A DNA stretch of 41,450 bases from JACMJP01 sp046160675 (GTDB lineage: Bacteria > Bacteroidota > Bacteroidia > Chitinophagales > BACL12), in the NCBI GenBank assembly GCA_046160675.1, contig JBJXHH010000208.1, positions 1 to 41,450 on the forward strand, written 5' to 3'. Below the pieces are notes generated by a model. It did not search any database and was not told the DNA's origin. It worked only from the letters and a program-made list of their open reading frames with translations. Each line of letters opens with the position of its first letter. The stretch's first letter is position 1. Both the position numbers and the translations under genes were made by a program. Of this stretch, positions 1 through 8,194 are shown piece by piece.

Positions 1-1
1 G

Positions 2-97
2 CAACAAGTGAGGGAGGCAACTGCGGCTATCCTTGATACTACAAGCCTTGTAGAGGCAAAAACAAGCCAGTTTGAGATTAAGAAGTTAAATAAGTAA
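2..97 (+). CDS. C-terminal end of an unidentified protein (partial)
   Basis: An open frame enters from the left edge and stops with TAA at 95-97, giving 31 residues that end in EIKKLNK. The tail is hydrophilic, with no membrane segment or recognisable motif, so I cannot name the protein. It lies 97 bases upstream of the porin gene on the same strand and could belong to the same transport or assimilation locus. The frame could also be chance, because only 31 codons are visible. Confidence 0.45.
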   Translation, partial: QQVREATAAILDTTSLVEAKTSQFEIKKLNK

Positions 98-135
98 GGG
101 ATACTACTTAAGAGAGGGGAAAAAAAGCCTGGTAA

Positions 136-160
136 ATATTCTATTAAATCGATAGAATAT
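136..160. promoter_or_regulatory. Perfect 9-bp inverted repeat upstream of the porin gene
   Basis: ATATTCTAT at 136-144 and its exact reverse complement ATAGAATAT at 152-160 are separated by 7 bases. The dyad ends 34 bases before the porin start codon. It is AT-only in the outer arms and has no U-tract after it, so it looks more like a repressor or activator site than a terminator. The protein that might bind it is not visible here. Confidence 0.4.
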
Positions 161-194
161 AAGTAATATTACATCAAATAATAATATAACCTAG

Positions 195-1238
195 ATGAAA
201 AGCATTCTATTACTCGGAGTATTTCTTTTTGCAGGTCTTATAAATGGAAGTGCACAAAGTCCTCAAACTGAAAATTATTATGTGAAAGTTTCACAAAACA
301 TTGAACTCCGGGGTCTTTCTCATATCCGGTACCAGATATTTGAAGATTCTGCAAAAAGCGATGCATTTGATATTCGACGAGCCCGGCTGGATTTCAGAGG
401 TGACGTTGCTAGGAATATAGGCTATCGCTTGCACCTTGAACTTGCGGGTACCCCTAAAATATTAGACGCAACATTTGTATACAAACCCAAAGATTTCTTC
501 AATGTAAATATAGGGCAGAGTAAAACACCTTATTGTTATGATAATCTCCACTCTCCATGGGCTTTATTAACAGTAAGTCGTACACAAATTGATAATGCAT
601 TATCAGGCAGGGAGGATGATCTCTACGGAAACCAAAATGGGAGAGATGTAGGGCTTTGGTTGAGCGGTAAGCTAAATATTGGCAAAAATGAAAAAAAGAG
701 ACCTATCGTTGACTATACCCTAGGAATTTATAACGGTGCAGGTATGAATGTAGTTGATAATAATAAGGAAAAAGATTTTGGCTGTGCCGTGAGATTTTCG
801 CCAGTAAAGGATCTTTGGGTAAGCGGAAGATTTTACAACGGGGTGGGACAAACTGCAGAAGAGCCTGGGGTGAATGCGGACCGCATGAGATTAGGCAGTG
901 ACATAAGTTATAAGTTCAGGGTTTTTTTGTTTGAGGCAGAATACCTGAAAGGTTCTGATGAAAGCGACAGTTTAGCATTGCTTAAAAGGAACGGATATTA
1001 TGTAACACTTGGGTACACTCCGATAAAAGATAAGTTACAGGTAATTGCGAGGCTGGATAGTTATGACAGAGACATCAATAAAGACCTCAACATGGTGAAT
1101 AAATATATTCTTGCTGCAAACTGGTATTTCACAAAAAATACAAGAATTCAGGCTGAGTTCGATTTAGTTGTAGAAGAAGATACTGAGAAGCTGGTTGCCA
1201 ATAATTTGTTTGCAATCCAATTTCAAGCGGGATTTTAG
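195..1238 (+). CDS. OprO/OprP-family outer-membrane porin
   Basis: This 347-residue protein has a signal peptide (hydrophobic residues 4-17, probable cleavage after the AQ near residue 21) and then alternating beta-strand-like sequence ending in a terminal phenylalanine, as expected of an outer-membrane barrel. The FDIRRARLDFRGDV stretch (about residues 58-71), the following RLHLELAG and the later NIGQSKTPY segment are typical of the phosphate-selective porin O/P family (PF07396). It lies 69 bases before an SLC13-type anion permease, so the pair may carry one anion across both membranes. The ligand cannot be read from sequence; phosphate, sulfate or an organic acid are all possible. A second member of this family starts at 40636. 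Confidence 0.85.
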   Translation: MKSILLLGVFLFAGLINGSAQSPQTENYYVKVSQNIELRGLSHIRYQIFEDSAKSDAFDIRRARLDFRGDVARNIGYRLHLELAGTPKILDATFVYKPKDFFNVNIGQSKTPYCYDNLHSPWALLTVSRTQIDNALSGREDDLYGNQNGRDVGLWLSGKLNIGKNEKKRPIVDYTLGIYNGAGMNVVDNNKEKDFGCAVRFSPVKDLWVSGRFYNGVGQTAEEPGVNADRMRLGSDISYKFRVFLFEAEYLKGSDESDSLALLKRNGYYVTLGYTPIKDKLQVIARLDSYDRDINKDLNMVNKYILAANWYFTKNTRIQAEFDLVVEEDTEKLVANNLFAIQFQAGF

Positions 1239-1307
1239 TTTATTTTTTATTTGTGATAGACTGCCTAGAGCTTAAGTATTACTAGATAACAATAAAAAAT
1301 AGAATTT

Positions 1308-3065
1308 ATGGAAATAACCATTGTACTCACTCTGCTTGTGCTTGCGGTTATAGCCTTTTCAACAGAAAAGATATCTGTCGATATAGTAACTATGACAGTA
1401 GTTCTGGTCCTTGTACTTACGGGCATTATTACTTATAAAGAAGCATTCGCCCCTTTCGGAAGTGATTTTATTATCATGCTTGCGTCTATTTTTATTGTAA
1501 GTTCTGCCATTGATTCCTCGGGCGTACTTGAAGTCTGGGCAAGCAAACTGATAAAGCAGAAAGGCAATACATGGAAGATCCTGACTCCTATTGTGCTTAT
1601 CACCAGTACATTCAGCGCTTTTATGAATAATACTACAGTAACAGCATTAATGATAAACCCGGCTATGGCTATTGCAAAAAGAATTGGGATAAATTTTTCT
1701 AAAATATTATTACCTCTGGCCTTTGCCAGTATTGTAGGAGGTACATGCACACTTATTGGAACTTCGACAAACATTGCTGTAAATGCATTTCTTGATAAAA
1801 ATGAATATCCTACCCTCGGGTTTTGGGACTTCACATGGATAGGTTTAATTATGGTAGCTGTTGCTTTACTATATTTAATTTTTATTGGTGTCAGACTATT
1901 GCCAGATAGGAGAAAGGACGATCTTGTGAGAGACTACGGAGTGAGAGAATATTTAAGTGAAATAAAAATTCTAAACAATTCAGGGCTTATTAACCAGGTA
2001 ATCAGGGACTCTGATCTTGAAAAAATGGGCTTTGTTGTACTAGCAGTAATAAGAGGTGACAGGCAGTTTTCTCCCGGAGATAATATAATGTTTAGAGAAG
2101 GTGATGTTGTTTTGGTGAAGGGTGAAATTAAAAACCTGATGCAAATAAAAAATACAAAAGGCGTTGATATAATGGCGGATACACTGGATTTTTACGGAAA
2201 TAAGAAAGGGTTAAAACTTACTGAAGTTGTAATTCCAGGCAGATCCAATCTAGCAGGTTTAACAATTGCTGAAATTGATTTCAGAAGAAAATATGCAATG
2301 ACTATTGTAGCAATTAACAGGGAGGGGAGAAACATCATTGATAAAATTAACAATATTGAAATAGAAGTAGGTGACATGTTGCTGGTGCAGGGAACTGCCA
2401 ATGCATTTGCGGATTTAACCAGTAACCATGATCTTGTAGTACTTGGCGAATATGAACACAAAAAGCAAAATTTGTGGAAAGGGTATTTTGCTATTACCTT
2501 TTTTGCGCTTGCAATTCTTGTCAGTTCAATAGAATCATTTCATGTGCATGTAAGTATTGCTTTTCTTGCAAGCGCAGTATTGAGTATGATAGTGGGAGCA
2601 GTGAAACCGGAAGATGCTTATAAAAATATTGAATGGAAGTTATTGGTGCTTATAGCAGGCATGACTGCCTTTGGAACAGCAATGGCAAACAGCGGGGCCG
2701 ATAAATATCTTGCTGAACTAATTATAAGCTGGTTTTCAGGCTTGGGACCATTGGGCATCATGGCTGGGTTCATGGTACTTACAGTTTTGCTTACACAACC
2801 CATGAGTAACGCTGCTGCTGCTTTGGTGGTAATACCTGTAGCATTAGAGGCTGCAAACACACTTGGTGTAAATCCTATGACATACGCTGTTGCTGTGATG
2901 CTCAGCGCATCAGTTTCTTTAATAACCCCTTTCGAACCAAGTTGTATCTTAGTATACGGTCCTGGTAAATACAAATTCAGTGATTTTGTTAGAGTTGGAG
3001 GAATTCTTACTGTTTTATTAATGGTGATAATCTATTTCACAGTACCAATCGGTTGGCCTTTGTAG
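1308..3065 (+). CDS. SLC13-family anion permease with two TrkA-C (RCK_C) domains
   Basis: The 585-residue inner-membrane protein has a hydrophobic N-terminal block (about residues 1-200), a soluble middle (about 210-370) and a second hydrophobic block (about 390-585). The motifs SAFMNNTTVTAL and GTSTNIAVNAF in the first half and the matching TQPMSNAAAALVV and SVSLITPFEP in the second half are the helical-hairpin signatures of the DASS/SLC13 transporters. The two soluble repeats (REGDVVLVKG and EVGDMLLVQG) are RCK_C-like. Bacterial relatives with this central insert include sulfate transporters, usually sodium-coupled, but the substrate is not settled here. The gene follows the OprO/P-type porin and stops 13 bases from a converging gene. 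Confidence 0.85.
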   Translation: MEITIVLTLLVLAVIAFSTEKISVDIVTMTVVLVLVLTGIITYKEAFAPFGSDFIIMLASIFIVSSAIDSSGVLEVWASKLIKQKGNTWKILTPIVLITSTFSAFMNNTTVTALMINPAMAIAKRIGINFSKILLPLAFASIVGGTCTLIGTSTNIAVNAFLDKNEYPTLGFWDFTWIGLIMVAVALLYLIFIGVRLLPDRRKDDLVRDYGVREYLSEIKILNNSGLINQVIRDSDLEKMGFVVLAVIRGDRQFSPGDNIMFREGDVVLVKGEIKNLMQIKNTKGVDIMADTLDFYGNKKGLKLTEVVIPGRSNLAGLTIAEIDFRRKYAMTIVAINREGRNIIDKINNIEIEVGDMLLVQGTANAFADLTSNHDLVVLGEYEHKKQNLWKGYFAITFFALAILVSSIESFHVHVSIAFLASAVLSMIVGAVKPEDAYKNIEWKLLVLIAGMTAFGTAMANSGADKYLAELIISWFSGLGPLGIMAGFMVLTVLLTQPMSNAAAALVVIPVALEAANTLGVNPMTYAVAVMLSASVSLITPFEPSCILVYGPGKYKFSDFVRVGGILTVLLMVIIYFTVPIGWPL

Positions 3066-3078
3066 AACTTATCCTAGT

Positions 3079-3633
3079 TCACTTCAGGTAAAAAGAATTT
3101 AAAATACCATCACCGGCATCTTTAAAACTCATGTAACTTTTTTGTTCAGAAGTGAAAGTTACTACCCAAGCTTTCTCATCTTTTATCCAATAATATTGTT
3201 CAAACTGTAAATTGAATTTACCCTGATCCCCGGTATACACAAGTTTTTGATACTCTCCAGTTTGATTTTTGAGTGTTTTATTTTCTAAAATTTTCGAATT
3301 AGTTATAAAGGAACTCACCTGTTCTTCCGAAATTTTTGTGTATTCTTTTAGATCAAGGTCAAAGGCAGAAACATCTTGCATGATCACATTAATGTTTTCG
3401 AGGAATTCATCACTTTCTGTTTCCGCTTTTGATTTTATTATCAATAATGTGCCGTGTTGATTATCTTCTGTTGCTTCCCATCCTTGCGGGTATTGTATAG
3501 TAAAACTATCATTCTCATATTGCACCCATCCCTCTTTTAGTAGCGGCTGCCCGTTTAGGGAGGCTCCTCCGCTGGTTTTTTCACTGCAGGAAAAGAAAAA
3601 AAGGGTTAAAAGTGGGAAGAATATTTTTTGCAT
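3079..3633 (-). CDS. Small PsbP/DcrB-like lipoprotein
   Basis: I start this gene at the ATG at 3631-3633 (184 residues) because it begins directly with a lipoprotein signal, MQKIFFPLLTLFFFSC, with the acylated cysteine at residue 16. A longer frame from 3723 would put 30 non-signal residues in front and overlap the sugar-transferase gene. The mature part begins with a stretch like WVQYENDSFTIQYPQGWEA, typical of the PsbP/DcrB fold family of small bacterial lipoproteins, and continues with beta strands and a C-terminal helix. Function in this family is poorly known. It is the last gene of the minus-strand run from the hydrolase through the sugar transferase. Confidence 0.75.
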   Translation of the reverse strand: MQKIFFPLLTLFFFSCSEKTSGGASLNGQPLLKEGWVQYENDSFTIQYPQGWEATEDNQHGTLLIIKSKAETESDEFLENINVIMQDVSAFDLDLKEYTKISEEQVSSFITNSKILENKTLKNQTGEYQKLVYTGDQGKFNLQFEQYYWIKDEKAWVVTFTSEQKSYMSFKDAGDGILNSFYLK

Positions 3634-3658
3634 GACGGTAAATTTTTCTCTAATATAA

Positions 3659-5086
3659 TTATTTCCCCTTGCCCTGGAAAATGATAAGCAATGTATAAAA
3701 CAAAATCTTAAAATCAATTGCAAGGCTCATATTTTCGATATAAAGAAGATCGTATTTCATACGCTCAATCATTTGTGTTACATTGCTGGCATATCCATAC
3801 TTTACCATGCCCCAACTCGTGAGCCCCGGTTTTACTTTTTGCAGGTGTTTGTATTCCGGTGATTTCTGAAGAATCTGTTCAATATAATATTTTCTTTCTG
3901 GGCGGGGGCCTACTAAACTCATCTCCCCTTTCAGAATATTGAGCATTTGGGGTAATTCATCAAAACGCCATTTGCGCATAATTTTGCCCCAGGGAGTAAT
4001 ACGGGTGTCATCCTCGCTGCTCAATGCAGGGCCATGTTCTTCTGCATTTTCATACATGCTACGAAATTTATAAATGTAGAAGGGTTTTCCATTTTCACCA
4101 ATACGTTCCTGTTTATAAAAGATATCACCTTTTGAGGAAAGTTTTACCCGCCAGGCGATGAAAACATAAAGCGGAGAAAGCAAAACAAGTACAAACAAAG
4201 GTACTAATATGTCAATACCTCTTTTGATGAAACGTTGCCATCGGGGCATGAGATCAGGATAGATTTCTATTAAAACTGCGCCGAGTACGTTATTCATTTT
4301 TACTGAGCCGCTCATGATATCATACATGTCAGGAATAATTTTGATGACAATACCTTTTTTCTCACTTACAGTATTTATAATTTCATTGAGCTTGTGATGT
4401 TCACTTGTTTCAATTGCAATTATAACCTCATCTATATTTCTTTCCTTTAAAATATCTTTCAGGTTTTCCAACTTCCCTATACAGGGAATGAATTTTTCCA
4501 GCTCTTTAGCTCCATTATTTCCATTAGCATCTACATATCCAATGAATGCATACCCGAGTGATTTTTTCAGATGCGTTATCTCATCGTATAGGCCCATTGC
4601 CCTTCGGTTCCCGCCAATGAGTAATGTATTATATGCGACAATACCTTTTTGTAACTGCCTTTTTGCTCTGGTAAGAATAATCATGCGGGCGGTAACTGTA
4701 AGGATGAATTGTGCAGTAAGTAACAAGAAAAACAACTGGTAATAATCTTTGTAATTTTTTATGTAATCATCCAGCAGTAAACCGAAGAACAATAAAAGCA
4801 CACCAATAAAAACTACAAGGAACGTTTTTGCAAATTCATATAGCCTTGATTTGCGGTAGATATCTGAATAAAAACCAGCAAATAAATAAAGAAGCAGCCA
4901 AAGCGCAGGAATTAAAATTATTCCGTAGTAAAATTTTTTATCATGAATAACAAATTTATTGATATCAAAAGGCTGCCCTTCAATAATAAATTTTCGGTAA
5001 AGAAACAATGCTGCCCATACAATCATGGCTGTTATGTAATCAAATATTACATAGGTTAAGGTTCCAGTTTTCCTTTTATAACGCAT
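3659..5086 (-). CDS. Exopolysaccharide-type polyprenyl-phosphate sugar-1-phosphate transferase
   Basis: The protein (475 residues from the ATG at 5084-5086) should load the first sugar phosphate onto undecaprenyl phosphate and so start assembly of a capsule, exopolysaccharide or glycan. It has about four membrane helices at the N-terminus, a Rossmann-like middle domain (near NTLLIGGNRRAMGLYDE) and a further membrane helix. The C-terminal bacterial sugar-transferase domain carries KFRSM (340-344), DELPQ (376-380) and GPRPE (393-397). A start at 5119 is open but would overlap the previous gene by 32 bases; the chosen ATG lies one base after that gene's stop and follows AGGAATAGG. No flippase, polymerase or glycosyltransferase cluster is nearby, so this may be an orphan initiator. 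Confidence 0.88.
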   Translation of the reverse strand: MRYKRKTGTLTYVIFDYITAMIVWAALFLYRKFIIEGQPFDINKFVIHDKKFYYGIILIPALWLLLYLFAGFYSDIYRKSRLYEFAKTFLVVFIGVLLLFFGLLLDDYIKNYKDYYQLFFLLLTAQFILTVTARMIILTRAKRQLQKGIVAYNTLLIGGNRRAMGLYDEITHLKKSLGYAFIGYVDANGNNGAKELEKFIPCIGKLENLKDILKERNIDEVIIAIETSEHHKLNEIINTVSEKKGIVIKIIPDMYDIMSGSVKMNNVLGAVLIEIYPDLMPRWQRFIKRGIDILVPLFVLVLLSPLYVFIAWRVKLSSKGDIFYKQERIGENGKPFYIYKFRSMYENAEEHGPALSSEDDTRITPWGKIMRKWRFDELPQMLNILKGEMSLVGPRPERKYYIEQILQKSPEYKHLQKVKPGLTSWGMVKYGYASNVTQMIERMKYDLLYIENMSLAIDFKILFYTLLIIFQGKGK

Positions 5087-5087
5087 C

Positions 5088-5939
5088 CTATTCCTGCCAG
5101 ATAATTTTAACGTTATCAATATACAATACTGCTCTTGCTGCAGTCTCAGGCCTACTCATCCGTAACTCCAGTTTATAAGTTTCTGTTTGAATTAACCTTG
5201 CAATGTCTCCCAGGTTAATGTAAACCTTGTTCCAATTTTCTTTAGGGTTAAGAGAAATAACATACTCAGGGAATTCACTCCCTGAGGCACCAATGCCACT
5301 GAGCCATACTTCACATTCAGTGTCATTCTTATAATCTAATTCAAGAAAACATTCCCTCCCGTCATCGGGAAGCAGGAGTTCATAAGTTTGAGCCCTGAAA
5401 AAATAATTTCCTCCTTCAAGTTCTGCATGCATACTTCTTAACCCTTCAAAAACTTCAGCAGTATCAGATACTTCATAGAAACTTGTGTCGCTATTTATAG
5501 CAGAGGAGAAAATATTTCCTGATTCAAATCTATCAACAATGAAATTCAAACCTTCTGAAAAATAGGTAGTGAAAGGCATTAACGTATCTGTATTACCAGC
5601 GGAAAGTACTACATTCACATCATAAGCATCATAAAAAGGATAGGTTATACTGAATACAGAAATCCCATTTTCTTTTATCCCCGGCAGCAAAACAATTTCT
5701 GCATCACCATTAGCAAGCACAGGAATGAGTGCAGGTAGTTCATAAACTCCTAATAATTCCCCATTTACATACAACCAGCCATCAGTAATTTTTTCGGAAT
5801 TATACCCTTGTGAACTAAGTTCACAATTAAAAGAAAACGAATCTGCATAAAGGAAGGCAGGTATTTCAGGTTCGGCACAGCCGATGAAAAAAAACGGAAC
5901 AATGGGTAAGAGGTATTTTTTATTAAAAGACATTTTCAT
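5088..5939 (-). CDS. Lipoprotein of unknown function with predicted beta-sandwich tail
   Basis: This 283-residue protein begins with a lipoprotein signal (KKYLLPIVPFFFIGC) that places a lipidated cysteine near residue 21. The rest is rich in beta strands. The final ~120 residues (from about VFEGLRSMHAELEGGNYFF to LYIDNVKIIW) look like a carbohydrate-binding-module or jelly-roll fold, in which the last strand commonly reads YIDNV. I do not recognise a named family. Its ATG overlaps the stop of the oxidoreductase gene (ATGA) and its stop lies one base before the sugar-transferase start, so the three are probably co-translated. A role on the cell surface linked to glycan export is an inference from position only. 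Confidence 0.7.
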   Translation of the reverse strand: MKMSFNKKYLLPIVPFFFIGCAEPEIPAFLYADSFSFNCELSSQGYNSEKITDGWLYVNGELLGVYELPALIPVLANGDAEIVLLPGIKENGISVFSITYPFYDAYDVNVVLSAGNTDTLMPFTTYFSEGLNFIVDRFESGNIFSSAINSDTSFYEVSDTAEVFEGLRSMHAELEGGNYFFRAQTYELLLPDDGRECFLELDYKNDTECEVWLSGIGASGSEFPEYVISLNPKENWNKVYINLGDIARLIQTETYKLELRMSRPETAARAVLYIDNVKIIWQE

Positions 5940-6919
5940 TTAAAAACAGCATTTTTTTCGATTTTGTGTAAAATGGTATGTGCCAGCTGTAAAGCGTTAT
6001 AACCATCTGTGATAGTAACGGGAGTCTCTTTATTCGTTATGATTGCATTTGCAAACAATTCTAACTCCATTTTAATTGAATTTACAGCTGGTATTTCTGG
6101 TGATTCTATTTTAACCGCTTTTTTCTGCATGTTACTTCCTGTATTAATATCAATAGTTAACGCATCTTCCGTACCGGTAGCGTCCGTTAAACTTAATATT
6201 TCCGTCATTTTTTCAGCAAAGTCAATACTGATGTAAGCATCTTTTTGAAATAATCGCATCTTGCGCATCATTTTCATTGAAATTCTTGAAGCGGTTAAGT
6301 TTGCTACACACCCATTGCTGAATTCGATCCTGGCATTCGCAATGTCCGGTTGATTGCTGATAACCGAAACACCGCTTGCGCTTACTTTTTTGATATTGCT
6401 TTTTACGATACTCAAAATGATATCAATGTCATGAATCATCAGATCCAATACAACTGAAACATCGGTTCCTCTGGGATTGAAGTTCGACAATCTGTGCGCC
6501 TCGATAAACATGGGTTGAAGATCTCTTCCCTTCAAAGCGAGAAAAGCAGGGTTAAATCTTTCAACATGCCCTACTTGGGCTTTCACACCTGCTTCATGCA
6601 CAAGGTTCATGATTTCTTTTGCCTCTCGTACTGAATTAGCCACTGGTTTTTCTATAAAAATATGTTTTGACTTTTTTAAGGCTTTTCTTGCACAGTCATA
6701 ATGCGAAAGGGTAGGGGTTACTATATCAATTGCATCACTCACATCAATAAGTTGTTGCAGGGAAGTGAATCGTTTTACAGCATATGTTTTTTCAGCATAA
6801 GCCGCAGCGACCTCATCAGGATCATAAAACCCGATGAGTTGAAATTGAGGTATTTCCTGTAAAAGTTTGAGATGAATTTTACCGAGGTGCCCAACTCCCA
6901 ATAGCCCGATCTTTATCAT
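5936..6919 (-). CDS. Gfo/Idh/MocA-family NAD(P)-dependent oxidoreductase
   Basis: From the ATG at 6917-6919 the product has 327 residues and opens with the dinucleotide-binding strand MIKIGLLGVGHLG (GxGxxG at residues 8-13). EKP follows at about 90-92, and the family's D...HD segment (LDLMIHDID) at about 159-164. These enzymes oxidise or reduce sugars and cyclitols; the substrate is not predictable. A start at 6955 would add 12 residues before the Rossmann strand and is less likely. The gene overlaps the following lipoprotein gene by four bases and leads to the sugar transferase, so a role in making a nucleotide-sugar precursor is plausible but inferred. Confidence 0.87.
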   Translation of the reverse strand: MIKIGLLGVGHLGKIHLKLLQEIPQFQLIGFYDPDEVAAAYAEKTYAVKRFTSLQQLIDVSDAIDIVTPTLSHYDCARKALKKSKHIFIEKPVANSVREAKEIMNLVHEAGVKAQVGHVERFNPAFLALKGRDLQPMFIEAHRLSNFNPRGTDVSVVLDLMIHDIDIILSIVKSNIKKVSASGVSVISNQPDIANARIEFSNGCVANLTASRISMKMMRKMRLFQKDAYISIDFAEKMTEILSLTDATGTEDALTIDINTGSNMQKKAVKIESPEIPAVNSIKMELELFANAIITNKETPVTITDGYNALQLAHTILHKIEKNAVFK

Positions 6920-6987
6920 TTCCGCAGTTTCTGCAAATTTATAGGTTGGGTGCATGAAGCGGCAATTTCATCCACAATTTTTTCAAA

Positions 6988-8127
6988 TTAATTCACAATG
7001 GTTATCACTTTTGAGTAGGTAAAATTTTCAGAAGATAGCCGCAACAAGTATGTTCCCGCAGGAATGGCTGAAACATTAATTCTGTTTTCAACCACTTGCA
7101 TATTCTGAATTAGGTTCCCTTGCATATCAAACACCTGAATATGGGTAAAATTTTCATCTGAAATTAAGTGTAACTCATTACTTGCGGGATTTGGGAATAC
7201 AAGAAGGTCTTTTTCTTCACTTGCGACAACTGCATCTTTTAGGCTGCAACTTTGCGAGTAAGTCATTGCAGATGAAGTTGTGAGTTCTGTATTAAAAGTT
7301 GAGAGAGCTGAAACGTCCCCGTTTAAAAAATAATCTAACCATGGCAGCATAAAAGTATTCATAACATCATGTTGTTCTTCCCGGGTGATACCAGTGCTGC
7401 AAAAGAGTTCACCAAGTGAGCATGCAAAGTCATAATCAGCAAACTGGCAGTGATTTGCTCCATTTATGTTTATAAGAGTTTTACAGGCTGAAGCAAGGTT
7501 ATCATACATGGGCTGCTGATGCACTTCAAAGGGTGTAACACAATCATCTTCACCGGCAAACAAAAGCGAGGGTTTTACAATACTGCTGCAATAGGAGATA
7601 GCTGATGGCGAAGTTTCAGCAGCGGCAAAAGTGATAGTTGTATTTATCCTGTTTGCATATTGAAGGGCAAGTAAGGTAGCCCCACCTCCCATGCTATGAC
7701 CCATAGCTGCACATTTATTTTTTATACGCTGGTAAAAAAGAGATGTAATCAACTTACCTTGTTTCCTGAATTCTGTTGACAGAAAAGCGATGTCTTTTGC
7801 ATAATTTGTATGGCTTGGAAAAAGACTTCCTTCCGTTTTAGGTAATACTACTATGTATCCTTCAGGTACTAATGCTTCCCAGATATTAGAATACAAGCTG
7901 TAACTCATAGTAAAACCGTGACTCATAATTACATAAGAAAATTTTTCAGTTGTTCCCGCAACGCTCACATCATCGCCCGCTATATTACCCGGGTAGTAAA
8001 TTTCTACAGGAATATTCCGGCTTCTTGATGCATCATAAAATGTGATGGTGGTATGCCCGGTGGCATACTGCGAAAAACAGTTTATAGCGAAAAGAAATAT
8101 GGGAATGAAGTGGAAGATCTGTTTCAT
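6988..8127 (-). CDS. Secreted alpha/beta hydrolase (PETase/dienelactone-hydrolase-like) with T9SS sorting domain
   Basis: The 379-residue product has a signal peptide (residues 1-19), an alpha/beta hydrolase domain (about 25-275) and a C-terminal T9SS type A sorting domain (about 308-379, starting LVFPNPASNELHL). The nucleophile elbow GHSMGGG places the catalytic serine at 145. AGEDDCVTP supplies the acid at Asp194 or Asp195, and GANHCQF supplies His226. The SHGFTMSY loop after strand 3 could form the oxyanion hole. The layout resembles the chlorophyllase/cutinase/PETase group of esterases. Export by T9SS would put it on the surface or in the medium. It is the first gene of the minus-strand run, 68 bases before the oxidoreductase start. 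The substrate (lipid ester, polyester or acylated glycan) is unknown. Confidence 0.85.
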   Translation of the reverse strand: MKQIFHFIPIFLFAINCFSQYATGHTTITFYDASRSRNIPVEIYYPGNIAGDDVSVAGTTEKFSYVIMSHGFTMSYSLYSNIWEALVPEGYIVVLPKTEGSLFPSHTNYAKDIAFLSTEFRKQGKLITSLFYQRIKNKCAAMGHSMGGGATLLALQYANRINTTITFAAAETSPSAISYCSSIVKPSLLFAGEDDCVTPFEVHQQPMYDNLASACKTLININGANHCQFADYDFACSLGELFCSTGITREEQHDVMNTFMLPWLDYFLNGDVSALSTFNTELTTSSAMTYSQSCSLKDAVVASEEKDLLVFPNPASNELHLISDENFTHIQVFDMQGNLIQNMQVVENRINVSAIPAGTYLLRLSSENFTYSKVITIVN

Positions 8128-8194
8128 AGAATCACTTTTGCTTGATGGTTTGAACCGTGAAAATAAAACATTTCGTCTATCTTCACAACCGGTT

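Noticed and set aside
8042..8194. N-terminal extension of lnt from 8042
   Set aside because: The extra 51 residues lie inside and opposite the hydrolase gene, are not signal-like, and the normal Lnt start MKIPGALRNYLF follows at 8195.
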